From Rana temporaria (Eukaryota > Chordata > Amphibia > Anura > Ranidae), in contig NC_053490.1 of the NCBI RefSeq assembly GCF_905171775.1, positions 463,124,143 to 463,188,142 of the forward strand: a DNA stretch of 64,000 nt. Reading direction: 5' to 3'. The notes under the pieces are model-generated. The model was not told the DNA's origin, made no database searches, and worked only from the letters and a program-made list of their open reading frames with translations. This document shows, one piece after another, positions 1 through 11,290 of the stretch. The translations under genes and the position numbers were made by a program. Numbering within the stretch: the stretch's first letter is position 1; each line of letters opens with the position of its first letter.

Positions 1-33
1 AGCAATCACAGGGGTGGATTTACTAAAAATAGA

Positions 34-737
34 GGGGGTTATCCACAAAGCCTTGGCGCAACGTAACTTTTCTGATTTAAGTTACTCCGCCGCAAAATTC
101 CAAAGTTAGGTGCCGATCCACAAAGCACTTACCTGGAATTTTGCGGCGCTGTAACTTAAATCCGTCCGGCGCAAGGCGTTCCTATTCAAATGGGTCGAGT
201 CCCATTTAAATTAGGCGCGCTCCCGCGCCGGACGTACTGCGCATGCTCCGTCGGGTAAATTACCCGACGTGCATTGCGCTAACTGACGTCGCTCCGACGT
301 CATTTGCTTAGACGTTACCGTAAATGGCGTCCAGCGCCATTCACGGACGTCTTACGCAAACGACGTAGAATTTAAAATTCGACGCGGGAACGACGGCCAT
401 ACTTAACATGGCTTAGGACAACTAGGGCTTAGCCCTAGTTTTACGCGGCGGAACTCGACGTAAACGACGTAGATTTAGAGCGTCGGGCCCGTCGGAGCGT
501 TCGTGGATCGCCGTAACTGGTCATTTGCATATTCTACGCCGGCCTCAATGGCCTCGCCACCTAGCGGCCGGCCTAGAATTGCATCCTTAAGATCCGACAG
601 TGTAATTCAATTACACATGTCGGATCTTCGTCCTAACTATGGGAAACTGAGTCTGTGGATCAGTTCCATAGTTAGGACCAGGGATACGACGGCGTAACAG
701 CAGTTACGCCGCCGTATCTCTTTTGAGGATCTGGCCC
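34..737. mobile_element. Unassigned ~700-bp TIR element, copy 1 (GGGCCAGATTC family)
   Basis: This 704-bp insertion is flanked by AGA at 31-33 and 738-740. Its ends are GGGGGTTATCC and GGATCTGGCCC, imperfect inverted repeats. The interior is CpG-rich and shares long stretches with 35093-35802, 36859-37584 and 50512-51230, for example CGACGTGCATTGCGCTAA and GGCGTCCAGCGCCATTCACG. The uninterrupted host would read ATAGAGAGTGC, so AGA is a credible 3-bp target duplication. No transposase is present. Confidence 0.75.
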
Positions 738-810
738 AGAGAGTGCAAAATCTGTTGCAGCTCTGCATAGAAACCAATCAGCTTCCAGTTTTTTTTTTGT
801 CAAAGCTTAA

Positions 811-1068
811 GGCTGGGTTCACACTTGAGCATGGAGCGGCTCACAGCAGGAGTCCGGAGCATCCCCATTCAGGTCCGATTTCTGTCTGAATTTTTGGCTG
901 AATTCGGACCTGAAACAGACCAGAAGACGCACAGGGCTCCTGTGCAATTAGCACCGAAGCCGCATTAGAGATGTGTGAACTGGCTCCATAGAGAGATGGT
1001 CACAATCTCCAGATGTGAACTGGATGCTGGGAAACCCACATTAAATTCACAGAAGTGTGAACCCAGCC
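811..1068. mobile_element. MITE with GGCTGGGTTCACAC TIRs, nested
   Basis: GGCTGGGTTCACAC at 811-824 is inverted as GTGTGAACCCAGCC at 1055-1068. It sits inside the first MITE between GTCAAAGCTTAA and TTTGAACAAGC, which are contiguous in other copies of that host family as I remember it. An internal inverted pair (TTTTGGCTGAATTCGGACCTGA) relates it to the partial copy near 43000-43235. The flanks are A/T-rich (TAA against AAT), so the target duplication is not certain. Confidence 0.7.
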
Positions 1069-1155
1069 AATTTGAACAAGCTAAAGTTAGAAGCTAATTG
1101 GCTACCATGCACAGCTGCACCAGATTTTGCACTCTCCAGTTTTAATAAATCATTC

Positions 1156-1971
1156 TCATAGTGTTCAAAAGCTTGCAGCATCACACATTTAAGTAGTCAA
1201 CTTGTAAATATAACTGAAATTAATTTCATTCTGCATTTCTGTGCCACCATTAGTGAGAAGTGGGAACTTCAAAGCATTTCTGAACCCCAAAACAAAAATG
1301 TTATATATTGTAATTTACTATTTGTTAGATGTGACGGCTGCATTAATTTTCTTTTTAGGTTTAATTCTCACTTTGTTTTCACCTGTTGATTCTGCCTGTT
1401 CTTGGTAGGATCCACAGGTTTTTTTTTCATGTATTGAACAGATATAACAAAACACATTTTAGATATTTATTATTTTATTATGTAACAATATTTTATATTA
1501 ATCGAAAAAAACAATAGAGAGCAAATAAAAGAAGTTCATTGTTAGGGTTTGCCAACAAAAGATTTGTGATTTGAAATTTTTATTTAATTTGAATAAATCA
1601 AGGGACTAGAGTCTATTTATTTTTATGGTTTATGCCTATTTTTAAACTTTATTGGAAACATCTGTGCACATAAAAATGAGAGCTGCCATTGCTGACTTCT
1701 TTATAAAGTAGCTCCAGTCTTAAACTCATTCTGGCTTTACTAGCTGCTGATTCACTGAGCTGAAACAAGTAACACAAGTATACAGGCAGGAGTTCAGGCT
1801 TTTTTAGATTTCACTGGCTATACAGACACAGGAACATTAAAATATCTGGAGATAGACTTGTAATCTTGAGATTGTCCATGCTTTTCCACAATTTGTGTTC
1901 TCAAATCCTCAGACAATTCTTTGCCGCTCTTTCTCTTCTCCATGCTTCGTATGGCACACAGAGACACACAG
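1156..1971. other. No recognised feature
   Basis: A+T-rich sequence with homopolymer runs. Stops are frequent in all frames, and I see no inverted termini or splice-bounded open frame. Confidence 0.5.
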
Positions 1972-2157
1972 CCAGCTTCGGCACAGGCCGATCAGATGGG
2001 AGCGTGGTGACGTCAGCTGCCGATGCTCCACCGGACGCTGCGTTTCTCCCTATTGGGCATCAACGGGGATGCCCAATAGGGAGAAACACAGCGTCGGGTG
2101 GAGCATCAGCAGCTGACGTCACCACGCTCCCAGCTGATCGGCCTGTGCCAAAGCTGG
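1972..2157. repeat. Near-perfect long hairpin (90-bp arms, 6-bp loop)
   Basis: The left arm 1972-2061 and right arm 2068-2157 are reverse complements with only a few mismatches, separated by a 6-bp loop at 2062-2067. The arms begin CCAGCTTCGGCACAGGCCGA and end at GATGCCC around the loop. The G+C content is well above that of the flanks. It looks like a fold-back MITE or its core. I see no clear target duplication. Confidence 0.85.
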
Positions 2158-2881
2158 TTGAACTTTTTGCGCTCAGATCTCTTAACCTTGTTTTTAAGAG
2201 CTTTTTTAGATGTCAGTACTCCGTTTCCTTTGAATGGAATAAAGTGACCCCCCTTTTTTACTAAATACTGCACTATGAAGCCTTGTTTCTTCCTCTTCAT
2301 GCACACGTTCCTGCATTAAATTCTGATGTGGATACCATCCCCGGAGAGATTTGTCTGAGACAGCAGTTTCCCCCGAATCATCTGTGGAGGAGTGGATCGG
2401 GACCGAGTGTTTGGAACAGGCCGAGGATATCCTTTTGTGCAGAGCCTGTTTGATCCCTGCGGGGGTCCTACTGATCCGGTAAGCGGCCATTTACTTACCT
2501 TTGATGGTGGGATTGTAAGTGAAGACATCTGTATTATCCCTGCCAGTGGATGGAAGTTGGATCCCCCTTATCATTTTTTAAAGGACTGTACCCTTATACC
2601 GCTCATGCAATATATCATTCGTTTGGTTGGTCTTTTTTCTTTTTCAGGAGCAAGGACATTTGCATTTATTCATTTTTTGGTTGCGCACTTATTTGTTTTA
2701 TTTTTTCATATCACTAAATCTCACTGTTAGAGGCACAATGCCTCTCACACACTAGGTATACAGCTATGAGGCTGTAACCAAAGGAGGCCATTGGTTCATT
2801 CACAAGCCATGAAATGCACTGATTTGTCTTAGGAGAAATTCAAGACAAAAAGGTAAATCTTTCAGGCAACTGCTTAGGCAC
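2158..2881. other. Unclassified A+T-rich stretch
   Basis: It contains a T-rich segment (about 2560-2720) ending in GGTTGCGCACTTATTTG, which feels like a dispersed frog repeat, but I cannot define its ends. No coding evidence. Confidence 0.35.
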
Positions 2882-2891
2882 AATTATTAAT

Positions 2892-4106
2892 AGAGGTCGA
2901 CCGATATATCGGTTGGCCGATATATCGGCCGATATTTGGCGTTTTTAAATTAATCGGCATCGGCCGATTTGTGCTTTAAAAAAGCCGATTGATAAGTTCA
3001 GCACCGCGACTTGCAAAAAGCTTCTGCAATACAAGTCAATGCAAGTGCTTCCCGTAGAAGACTTCTCTCTCTCTCTCCTGGGCAGCCTGCCAAGTTTTAG
3101 AAAAGAGATACAATGTTGCTACTTATCAATTAACTGAACTCCGTGTAGGAGAATTCTCAGTTTAACCATTTAAAGGCTAAATCTTTTTTTTACATTTGTT
3201 GCTTACAAGTAAAAATCCTGTATTTTCTGCTAGAAAATTACTTGGAACCCCCAAACATTATATATTTTTTTTTAGCAGAGACCCTAGGAAATAAAATGGC
3301 GATTGCTGCAATATTTAATGTTACACGGTATTTGCGCAGCGCTCTTTCAAACACATTTTTTGGGGAAAAAATATACTTTAACAAATAAAAAACTAAACAG
3401 TAAAGTTAGCCCATATTTTATTTTTTTCGACCAAAAGTTTTCATTACCTGTTTTTGTGTATTACATTTTATATATATATATTAGGCTGGCTTCACACTGA
3501 AGCGTCAGCCGCGGTGACGGTCTAGCCGCGCTATTTGTAGCACGGCTATACCATCGCTTTTACCGCGATATTCGGGCGCTAGCGGTGAGGTTTTAACCCC
3601 CGCTAGCGGCCGAAAAAGGGTTAATACCGCCCGCGTTGCGGCAGTATTACAGCGGTATTACCGCGCTTTCCTATTGATTTCAATGGGAAGGCGCGGTATA
3701 GGAGTGGTGAACACACCGCTCCTATACCGCGGTAAAGAAGCGGCTAGCAGGACTTTTCAAGCGTTCCTGCTAGCGCGCCGCTTCAGTGTGAAAGCCTTCG
3801 GGCTTTCACATTGAAGAGTACAGGGCATGATTTTTCATGCGGTATAGCATCGCTATTTTTAGCGCTGTACCGCATGAAAAACGTCCCAATGTGAAAGGGG
3901 CCTTACACAAAAACAGGTAATGAAAACTTTTGGTTGAAAAAAAATAAATATGGGCTAACTTTACTGTTTAGCCCAAAAGCGCCTGAAAAATCGGCTTAAC
4001 ATATCGGCCCAAAAAAATCGGCATCTTAAATCGGCTATCGGCCGCCGTGATTTCTAAATATCGGCATCGGTATCGGCCAGAGAAAAACCCATATCGGTCT
4101 ACCTCT
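2892..4106. mobile_element. TIR element with AGAGGTCGACCGATATATCGG ends
   Basis: The left end AGAGGTCGACCGATATATCGG is inverted at the right end (ATATCGGTCTACCTCT). The element is flanked on both sides by the 10-bp direct repeat AATTATTAAT (2882-2891 and 4107-4116). Subterminal arrays of ATCGGC lie at both ends. Inside, 3397-3463 and 3904-3972 form a second inverted pair. The related AGAGGTCGACCGAT repeat is widespread in fish and frogs. A 10-bp duplication is longer than the hAT norm and leaves the superfamily open. Confidence 0.8.
3484..3902. mobile_element. Harbinger-like MITE (GGCTGGCTTCACACTGAAGCG), nested
   Basis: It is flanked by TTA at 3481-3483 and 3903-3905. The ends are GGCTGGCTTCACACTGAAGCG and CAATGTGAAAGGGGCC. 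The interior carries CGCTAGCGG repeats and several short hairpins, shared with 25935-26280. The TWA target fits PIF/Harbinger. It lies in the loop of the inner inverted pair of the 2892-4106 host, so it inserted later. Confidence 0.75.
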
Positions 4107-4116
4107 AATTATTAAT

Positions 4117-5347
4117 TCTAGATGTTCCTTTTAGCATAGCAAATCCTCCCTTTTTGAGTTCAGGTTCACTTTAAGGAAGATGTAGCTTTATAACTAGAAC
4201 GACTGGTAAATAACCCCCCGATCTAAGAACATTAAAGAAAAATTGATTGGCCACAACAAACACTGACAAAACAGCTGGTTCTGTCTGTGATATTTATGGA
4301 CAGATTTAAATCGGTTTATTGTTTTGCCATTTATACGGCCTTGTTTACAACCTAACACAGTAAAATACAATTACATTTATAGTATATATAAAAACAAAGG
4401 TAATATGGTACATTGACTTAGAATTGCATGTAGATGCAATGGTTTCTTCATACAGTAAATCCACAGCCTTCTTGTACCACATACTAGTGATGCTTGTGTT
4501 ATTGCCCTTAGAAGAATGATAGAATATAATGGTAAGTCTGACATTCTCAGAAGCTGCAGTATCTAAGAAGGCTGCCGGTATCCTATGGGGTTGCACAGAG
4601 GTGAAGCTTAGTACAGTCTGTCGCAGCCTTTACTAATGAGCAGCCCAAGGCACCAGCATCTAATGTAGTCCTGGCTCATCTACTTCATGAATTCACGTAG
4701 AGCAGTTTAACTGTTTTTGTACCTATACATAAATCTGCTCAGTTATAACTGCTACATACTGTTCAGGTGCAGTACTAAATCATTAGATAATACTTTTCTT
4801 ACAATCCAGTAAGGTATCTGGGTATATTGTGACCTTATGACCAATATAATGAAGCAACTGTTACCTTTAGGCTCACAGGGACACCCCTTTGCACCATGCC
4901 AGTATGGGGCCCCTGACTGATCACCTGCTGAATCGGATCAGAACGGAAACAGATGTCATATATGTAGCTTCTGTCTCTGTTCCATTTTGCCATTTATTCT
5001 GTGATGGAGGAAAAATGAACCCATGTATTCATTATCAGAGGCTGGATGTAAACGGTTGTGTGTCCAACTATTTTGATCTACATCTGGTCGAGTTTGCAGA
5101 AGTAGACCTGGACCCAAACGTATTACATTCCGGGCAACAAACCTGAACGGACCCGGATGTAAGATGATATAAACAGACACACATCCTGTTACACCCGGCC
5201 GCCCATAGGAAACCATTGCAATTCGTTTCTGGTCTATCTACACATAGGACAAAATGAACTGATGGAACGGTCATATGAAAGAAGCCATGTGCTTTTAGAT
5301 ATTGTTTATTTTAAAATACAGAAGGGAAAAGCAGCAGAAGGCAGGGC
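4117..5347. other. No recognised feature
   Basis: About 1.2 kb with neither inverted termini nor a believable exon. The few open frames (for example 4889-5146) have no recognisable protein content. Confidence 0.45.
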
Positions 5348-5350
5348 TAA

Positions 5351-5670
5351 TGCCCGGTAAACACAATCCGATTATCGGACGAATGATCGTCTGTTTTTTT
5401 TTTGCATGCTAATCTCATGTTGAATCTGATGAGTTTACTAAAGTCACGAAAATTCTGATACGACAGAATAAAAATTTGGAAGTGATGTCATATGTTGTAA
5501 TGCATTTGTATTGCATATTCAATCGACAGCTGTCTTGATTAAACAAAAATCTTACGATCGATTTCGTATCATACGAAAAAAAATTCCATGCATGTCTGAT
5601 AAGAATAATATTGGATAAACTGTCATGATCGGATTTTTTCATACGATTTTCGGATCGTGAGTACGGAGCT
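5351..5670. mobile_element. Harbinger-like MITE, short variant
   Basis: It is flanked by TAA at 5348-5350 and 5671-5673. Its ends are TGCCCGGTAAACACAATCCG and CGGATCGTGAGTACGGAGCT. It has weak internal self-complementarity and no coding capacity. Its right target copy overlaps the TTAA (5670-5673) used by the next element. Confidence 0.7.
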
Positions 5671-5673
5671 TAA

Positions 5674-6191
5674 AGCGGGAGTTCACCCATTTATTAAAAA
5701 AAAAAATTTCTCCCCTTAGATTCCTGCTCGTTTTGTCTAGGGGAATCGGCTATTTGTATTAAAATATGAGCAGTACTTACCCGTTTTCGAGATGCATCTT
5801 CTTCCGTCGCTTCCGGGTATGGGTCTTCGGGAGCGGGCGTTCCTTCTTGATTGACAGTCTTCCGAGAGGCTTCCGACGGTCGCATCCATCGCGTCACTCG
5901 TAGCCGAAAGAAGCCGAACGTCGGTGCAGCTCTATACTGCGCCTGCGCACCGACGTTCGGCTTCTTTCGGAAAATCGTGACGCGATGGATGCGACCGTCG
6001 GAAGCCTCTCGGAAGACTGTCAATCAAGAAGGAACGCCCATTCCCGCAGCCCATACCCGGAAGCGACGGAGAGGATGCATCTCCTAAACGGGTAAGTACT
6101 GCACATATTTTAAAACAAATAGCCGATTCCCCTAGAGAAAACGAGCATCAATCTAAGGGGAAAAAGTGCCCTCTAAGGGTGAACCCCCGCT
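5674..6191. mobile_element. T2/Kolobok-type MITE with a long internal palindrome
   Basis: It is flanked by TTAA at 5670-5673 and 6192-6195. The ends are AGCGGGAGTTCACCC and GGGTGAACCCCCGCT. From about 5700 to 6180 the arms are nearly complementary, around a centre at about 5942. TTAA with TTAAAGSRR ends is the signature described for Xenopus T2/Kolobok MITEs. Its closest relative here is 54601-55116. Because of the palindrome, both strands read almost the same open frame (MTVFREASDGRIHRV), which is not a gene. Confidence 0.8.
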
Positions 6192-6208
6192 TTAAGCTCA
6201 ACGTTTAA

Positions 6209-7332
6209 CCGGTTAACGCCCGCCCACTGTATATATACGTCCTGTTTTTAAAGATGGATATCTCGGTAATGGCAGCAGCTGCTGCCACAACCGAGATATC
6301 CATCTCTTCAGTGGGCAGTCCTGTAAACGATAACGGCGGTCTCGCCGCGAGATCGCTGTTATCGGTGGCGGGAGAGGGGCGGAGGCGATCGGGTGCTGCT
6401 GCCTGTTGTGTGAGGATGCGAGTGAAGGCAAGATGGCCCCCACCCGTCCTCATAGCATTGCTGGGCGGTAGTGACGTCAAAACGTCAGTCCCGCCCAGGG
6501 TCTTAAAGAGACGTTTTTTTTGTTGTCATTTTTTTAAATGACAAAATTTTCATTTTTTTTTTTTTTTTTTTTTTGCATTTAAGTCTAAATATGAGATCTG
6601 AGGTCTTTTTGACCCCAGATCTCATATTTAAGAGGACCTGTCATGCTTTTTTCTATTACAAGGGATGTTTACATTCCTTGTAATAGGAATAAAAGTGATA
6701 CATTTTTTATTTTTAGTTTTTATTTCAGTGTAAAAAATTATAAAATCAATAAAAATAAATAAGAAAACAAACAAAAATTTTTTTTAAAGCGCCCCGTCCT
6801 GACGAGCTCGTGTGCAGAGAGTAGCGCCCGCATATGAAAACGGTGTTCAAACCATATAAGTGAGGTATCGCCGCGATCGTTAGAGCGAGAGCAATAATTC
6901 TAGCCCTAGACCTACTCTGTAGCTCAAAAAATGCAACCTATAGAATTTTTTAACTGTCGCCTATCGAGATTTTTAAGGGTAAAAGTTTGACGCCATGCCA
7001 TGAGCGGGCGCAATTTTTAAGCGTGACATGTTGGGTATCATTTTACTCGGCGTAACATTATCTTTCACAATATATAAAAAAATTGGGCCAAATTTATTGT
7101 TGTCTTATTTTTTAATTAAAAAAAGTGATTTTTTTCCAAAAAAAAGTGCGCTTGTAAGACCGCTGCGCATATACGGTGTGACAAAAAGTATTGCAATGAC
7201 GTCATCTTATTCTCTAGGGTGTTAGAAAAAATATATATACAATGTTTGGGGGTTTTAAGTAATTTTCTAGCAAAAAAAACTGTTTTAGTCTTGTAAACGC
7301 CGAATATGAAAAACAGGCTTGGGGCTAAGTGG
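6209..7332. mobile_element. TTAA (piggyBac-like) non-autonomous element
   Basis: The left end is TTAA-CCGGTTAACGCCCGCCC; the right end GGGGCTAAGTGG is followed by TAAA, a likely decayed TTAA. The interior matches 28956-29434 plus 30411-30755 in order: a GGGATGTTTACATTCCTTG hairpin, GAGGTATCGCCGCG, then GCGTGACATGTTGGGTATC. TTAA targets with CC-starting ends suggest piggyBac. It encodes no transposase. Confidence 0.65.
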
Positions 7333-7471
7333 TAAAAAAGAAGGTAAAGATTTGCATACAGCTCCAACTTCTGATATCTTTGAAACAAATTATCCCTTGG
7401 CCATAGCATTTTCATTGAAGGCAACCTTTGCCTATGTATTTTTCCCTGGTTTGCTCAGTATGAATTGCCCA
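7333..7471. other. Short unclassified spacer
   Basis: Unique-looking sequence between two transposons, with no feature seen. Confidence 0.4.
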
Positions 7472-8749
7472 AGCCCTGTACACACGCTCGGTTTTCTCGG
7501 TGTCACAAACTACGGTGAACGGGAGTGAACCACAACTGCGGTTAGCAAGGATTTCAATGCATGTCTCTATGTGAGATTTCAGTACTAGGCCCCAGGCGTC
7601 ACTCCAATCAGAGAACAGGAGTTTGGGGGGTCACTACATCATCTCTCTCACATATATGAATGCGTTAAGGGCGGAGGTATTACAACATGCGTCCAACCCC
7701 TAGCATTAAAAGATTACAATGCATGTGAAGATTCAAATGCACTTCTGTATGCAAGTGATTATCAGTATCGGACCCCAGGCGTCACTCCAATCAGAGAACA
7801 GGAGTTTGGGGGTTCTCCCCATCATATCACTTTAACATAAAGAATGCATTAGGTCACTAAGAGAGCAGGTATGAAATACCTTCAACCCCTAGAATAGAAA
7901 AGTTAAGGCGAACATGTTCAGTAACTTAGGGCATGGGCCCATAAACAAGTAACAACTTATGTCAAGCGCGTAGTAATTAAGCAAGGTGTAGGCAACTGGT
8001 AGTTGCGTAAGAGAGGCAAATATAGCTCAGGTAATTTGAGAGTGTATGTCCCTTTAAGATACTCCACAACAAGTAGCCAAGAACACAACAGACAATCTCA
8101 AACAGTATGCTAGTACTTAGTAAGCCAGAGTTCAATACAGCAACTGATTAGAAGGAATATATGTAGTAAATGATTCTACAGGCACTACAAGTGAAATAAT
8201 GGCTACTTATCCATTTGCAGAGGATCAGTCCTGTTGTAGTTTAGCAGAAATGGAGTTCCGTAGTTTAGGGATTCTTCTATGGAGGGTCTCCTGGTGGGGG
8301 ATATCTTGTGGTGTCCGCAGCAACTCTTGTTAGGTTGACAGCGCAGATTCAGGCAAGGAATTGTTTCCCATTAAGGGAGAGTAGTAGGGATCCAGCATGG
8401 CATGCTCTTCAGCCTTAGGGACAGATGGTACCTGTAGCTTGGTAGCCAAGACGGCTATGGCCGACAATAATAGAACGCTGTTTCTATGTAAACTGAATAC
8501 CTTTATAGGCAGGAAACAGGTGCATGGAGAAAACGCAGATGATCCATGGCACACTTCCACATTCCAGGCTGAAACGCACTCGGCGCTGGGCGATGACGTC
8601 ATCGGGAATCCTGATGGGAAAATAGAGAGCAGGTTCTCTATTTTCCCTAATGGGAAAACTGCGAGGAAGCATACACACGTCCGGTTTTCCCGGCCAAAAG
8701 CTCTCCTGGCAGTTTTCCTGCCGGGAAAACCAGTTGTGTGTACGGGGCT
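7472..8749. mobile_element. Harbinger-like MITE split by a probable solo LTR
   Basis: The ends AGCCCTGTACACACGCTCGG and its inverse at 8727-8749 (GTGTGTACGGGGCT) are of the same type as 20050-20559. The right flank is TAA, but the left flank is CCA, so the target duplication is decayed. The own sequence is 7472-7500 plus 8579-8749, including the hairpin around GAGAGCAGGTTCTCT. The remaining 1.08 kb is the insertion described next. Confidence 0.65.
7501..8578. mobile_element. Probable solo LTR
   Basis: A 1,078-bp block starts TGTCACAAAC, ends GAAACGCA, and is flanked by CTCGG at 7496-7500 and 8579-8583. A 5-bp duplication with TG...CA ends is typical of an LTR. A direct repeat inside (CAGGCGTCACTCCAATCAGA at about 7590 and about 7780) has roughly 190-bp spacing, like duplicated U3 enhancers. 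A TTTATAGG box sits near 8502. No internal retroviral or gypsy coding region is present, and orientation and clade are unknown. Confidence 0.6.
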
Positions 8750-9507
8750 TAACTGTATGTTATTTGGTTTCCTAAAGCACCATGTAGCATAGAACACTGT
8801 TTAACCTCGTTTCATTCTTTTTGTATTTCAATGTTGCCAATGTTCTCCATCTTCTTTCAGCCACATCCTATCTACATGCACATGTTCGAACGCCATTCCT
8901 CTACACCAGCTGATAGTGACAACGATGGATTATACCTGCAAAAAATATGTCTGCCTGTAGTCTCCACCAGAGCAGCATTTGATGGGTTAACAACACAGAA
9001 GCACAATTGGGAGACCGTTGTCACCACATAGAAAGTCCCAAAACAAGGACCCTCAAGGCAGGATCACCAGATATTCTTTTGATGAAGATTTAAAAACAGC
9101 TTTTGAAATTACATAACGAAGAAAAAGCCTATATAAGATTCTAAATTATGATAAAAGGCAAAACTTTTTTTATTTTTTTGGGATAGTGTGGATAGGGATT
9201 AGAACACCTGTCAGGTTTTTATTGCTGTCTGTGTTTGCGTTAGGAACAATCACTGTCTAATTTTATGCTGTTATCACTAAGAGTGAAAGTGAGAGAAAAT
9301 ACAAAATTTTTCGTTGTCACCAGACCTGCAATAGAGAGGAAATCCTGTAAAAGGGGACACTAGTTCTGGTGACCTGGTGAAGGGATTCCTCGCTTGTAGG
9401 GGGTTCCCCCTCATTTCCTGTAAAAGGAAGTAAAGGAAAATTTCTCAATGGGACACAGGATAACAAATAACCCTCCTTTACTTTATTCAAAATGAAAAAA
9501 AGTTGTA
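8750..9507. repeat. Unique sequence, then a partial frog repeat (GATAGTGTGGATAGGGATTAGAAC)
   Basis: About 9170-9505 is related to 38490-38870 and to a shorter piece at 11306-11365. Shared blocks include GGGATTAGAAC and CACTAGTTCTGGTGACCTGG. The ends are not clear. No coding evidence from 8750 to 9170. Confidence 0.55.
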
Positions 9508-9515
9508 GTCCAAAT

Positions 9516-9979
9516 CAGGGCCATCTTAATAGCATCATGGGCCCCTGGGCAAAGTAAGACACTGGGGCTCCCATCAGACTGCCCTAATTTATGCACCTGA
9601 TCTCAAGAATTAAAGTATAAATAGTTGATAGAATTAAACATATATTTATTAGTGCTTTTATTGATTGAAAACAATAAGAAAACAGGCCATAAATCAAAGA
9701 CTAATCAACACAAAGAGCACAGTACAGGAGGGGAGTCAGAAATGCACCCTACATGGGGGGTCAGGAGGGCACAATCCTGAGATCAGGAGGGCACAGTACA
9801 TGTTTTGGAATGCTGCCCAGTACACAGCCATCCAGAGACAGCTTAGTAAAAATTGTTACTGTCCTTGAAAATCCAGGACAGTTAGCAAGAATTATGTGAT
9901 GCAAGATTATCATGGGGCCCCCATGCACCTGGGGCCCCTGGGCAATGTTCAGGGGTGCCCGTGCATTAAGAAAGCCCTT
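9516..9979. mobile_element. hAT non-autonomous element, copy A (464 bp)
   Basis: It is flanked by exact 8-bp copies of GTCCAAAT (9508-9515 and 9980-9987). It starts CAGGGCCATCTTAATAGCAT, and its inverted end near 9960-9979 reads GTGCATTAAGAAAGCCCTT. It is the same length as, and nearly identical to, 32785-33248. 8-bp duplications and CAGGG ends identify hAT. Confidence 0.9.
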
Positions 9980-9987
9980 GTCCAAAT

Positions 9988-11290
9988 TAGGAGCAAGCAG
10001 CTAAGAGTGACAATACTGCTCATCAATGTATAATGTACAGCTATATAGTAAGGTTGAAAAAAAACACAAATCCATCTAGTGCAACCAATAAAATACAGCG
10101 AGCATTGTCATCCTAGAACAAGAAATGTGTTACAGCCAGAAAATAAAGGGAAATACATCTTGGCACTGGCAGCTACCACATCTAAGGAGTGCTAAGCTGG
10201 CATTAATTACATTTTTGTTCTTGGGTTTAGATACACTTTAATTTACAGGTCATTCGTATTTTTTACCTAAAGTATAAATCTGACAGCACCACCTAGCAAG
10301 TCAGCGTTTTGTAATACATTTTCTTGGGCTGCCTGTGACATTTCCTTCTAACAGTTTCCTTTCAGTGTGATATTTTTTTCCTTTGCAGACTGGTCATTTT
10401 ACGATTGCTGCTGTCAGCATGTCAAGGCGTTCCATCAAAAGCGATGTGGCAGGCTCCATGCACTGCTGACATCAATGGGAGCAGCCTTCCCTTCAGGGCT
10501 AGCTCAGACCTTCACAGATAAGGCTGCAGAGTAGTAACATGGCTTGTTTCCTAGGGATTTCAGCTATAGTAAACGCTGCTCACATTTCTCGCTTGAAACA
10601 CAGAATATTTACACATGTGTTGCTATTTTTTATTTTTTTTGTCTGGCTTTTACTGAACAAGAATTCTGGAAAGGCCTAATATGAACGTCACCCAATGACT
10701 GCTGTGTCTCCCATTTGCGCTCTGACCTAATTCATACATAGTATTCTTTCTCATTAACCAAATTGAAATGGTAATTTGCAGAGCTACTTAGTGTCAGAGC
10801 TTTTAAGGCCATGTGGTCTGTAGCATTCTGGGAGAGTTTGGTGGAGTCTGACCCATTAGCCTGATCAAAAAGGCCCAGTAAATTTTTCCCTTGTCGATAT
10901 TCGAGTCCTTCAACCTGTTATTTATAATGTGTTGTTTCTTGGTTAGAAAAAAAAAGCTGATAGGGCTGCATTCTGTCGTAATCCAACATCTTTTTTTCTT
11001 GCTCACTCATCTACAATGAAGGGGAAGTCTGCCAAAGTCAGCAAGACTACAGACTGCTGCAGCTTTGGCAGGGTGTTCAGAGCTTATTATCCAGGAAACG
11101 CCTGTGGCTGGTGAGAAGATGGTGGGAAGACACTGCGGTGGGCGGTGGTAAGAGGGCAATAGGGAGTTCGGCAATGTACAGAAGGATGTCTGGCCATTAC
11201 CGTGCCCACACATATATTACTTGCAGATTTATTTAGAATGAGTGAGTTTATTTGTAAAACACAGATTGCCATTTATAGTATAACTAAAGG
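9988..11290. other. Mostly unique sequence, no gene seen
   Basis: No transposon termini were found. About 10385-10540 is less A+T-rich and lacks repeat character (TGCTGTCAGCATGTCAAGGC, later CACTGCTGACATCAATGG), so it is a weak candidate for conserved non-coding sequence. Nothing supports an exon. Confidence 0.4.

Larger units (their letters stand above)
11..1155. mobile_element. MITE with GGTGGATTTACTAAAA / TTTTAATAAATCA ends, interrupted by two insertions
   Basis: The outer ends are inverted: GGTGGATTTACTAAAA at about 12-27 against TTTTAATAAATCA at 1140-1152. Inside, GAGAGTGCAAAATCTG (739-754) pairs with CAGATTTTGCACTCTCC (1122-1138), and the ACCAATCAGCTTC stretch pairs with GAAGCTAATTGGCT. 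The host alone would be about 180 bp; the rest is a 704-bp element at 34-737 and a 258-bp element at 811-1068. A piece of the same family recurs at 28715-28775. It is non-autonomous with no coding capacity. The superfamily is not assigned. Confidence 0.75.

Noticed and set aside
3303..3500. Plus frame with hydrophobic content near 3303
   Set aside because: It lies inside the AGAGGTCGACCGAT element and overlaps A+T-rich repeat arms shared with 30480-30600.
8330..8797. 155-codon minus frame
   Set aside because: It crosses the LTR/MITE junction at 8578, so it is a chance frame made by an insertion.
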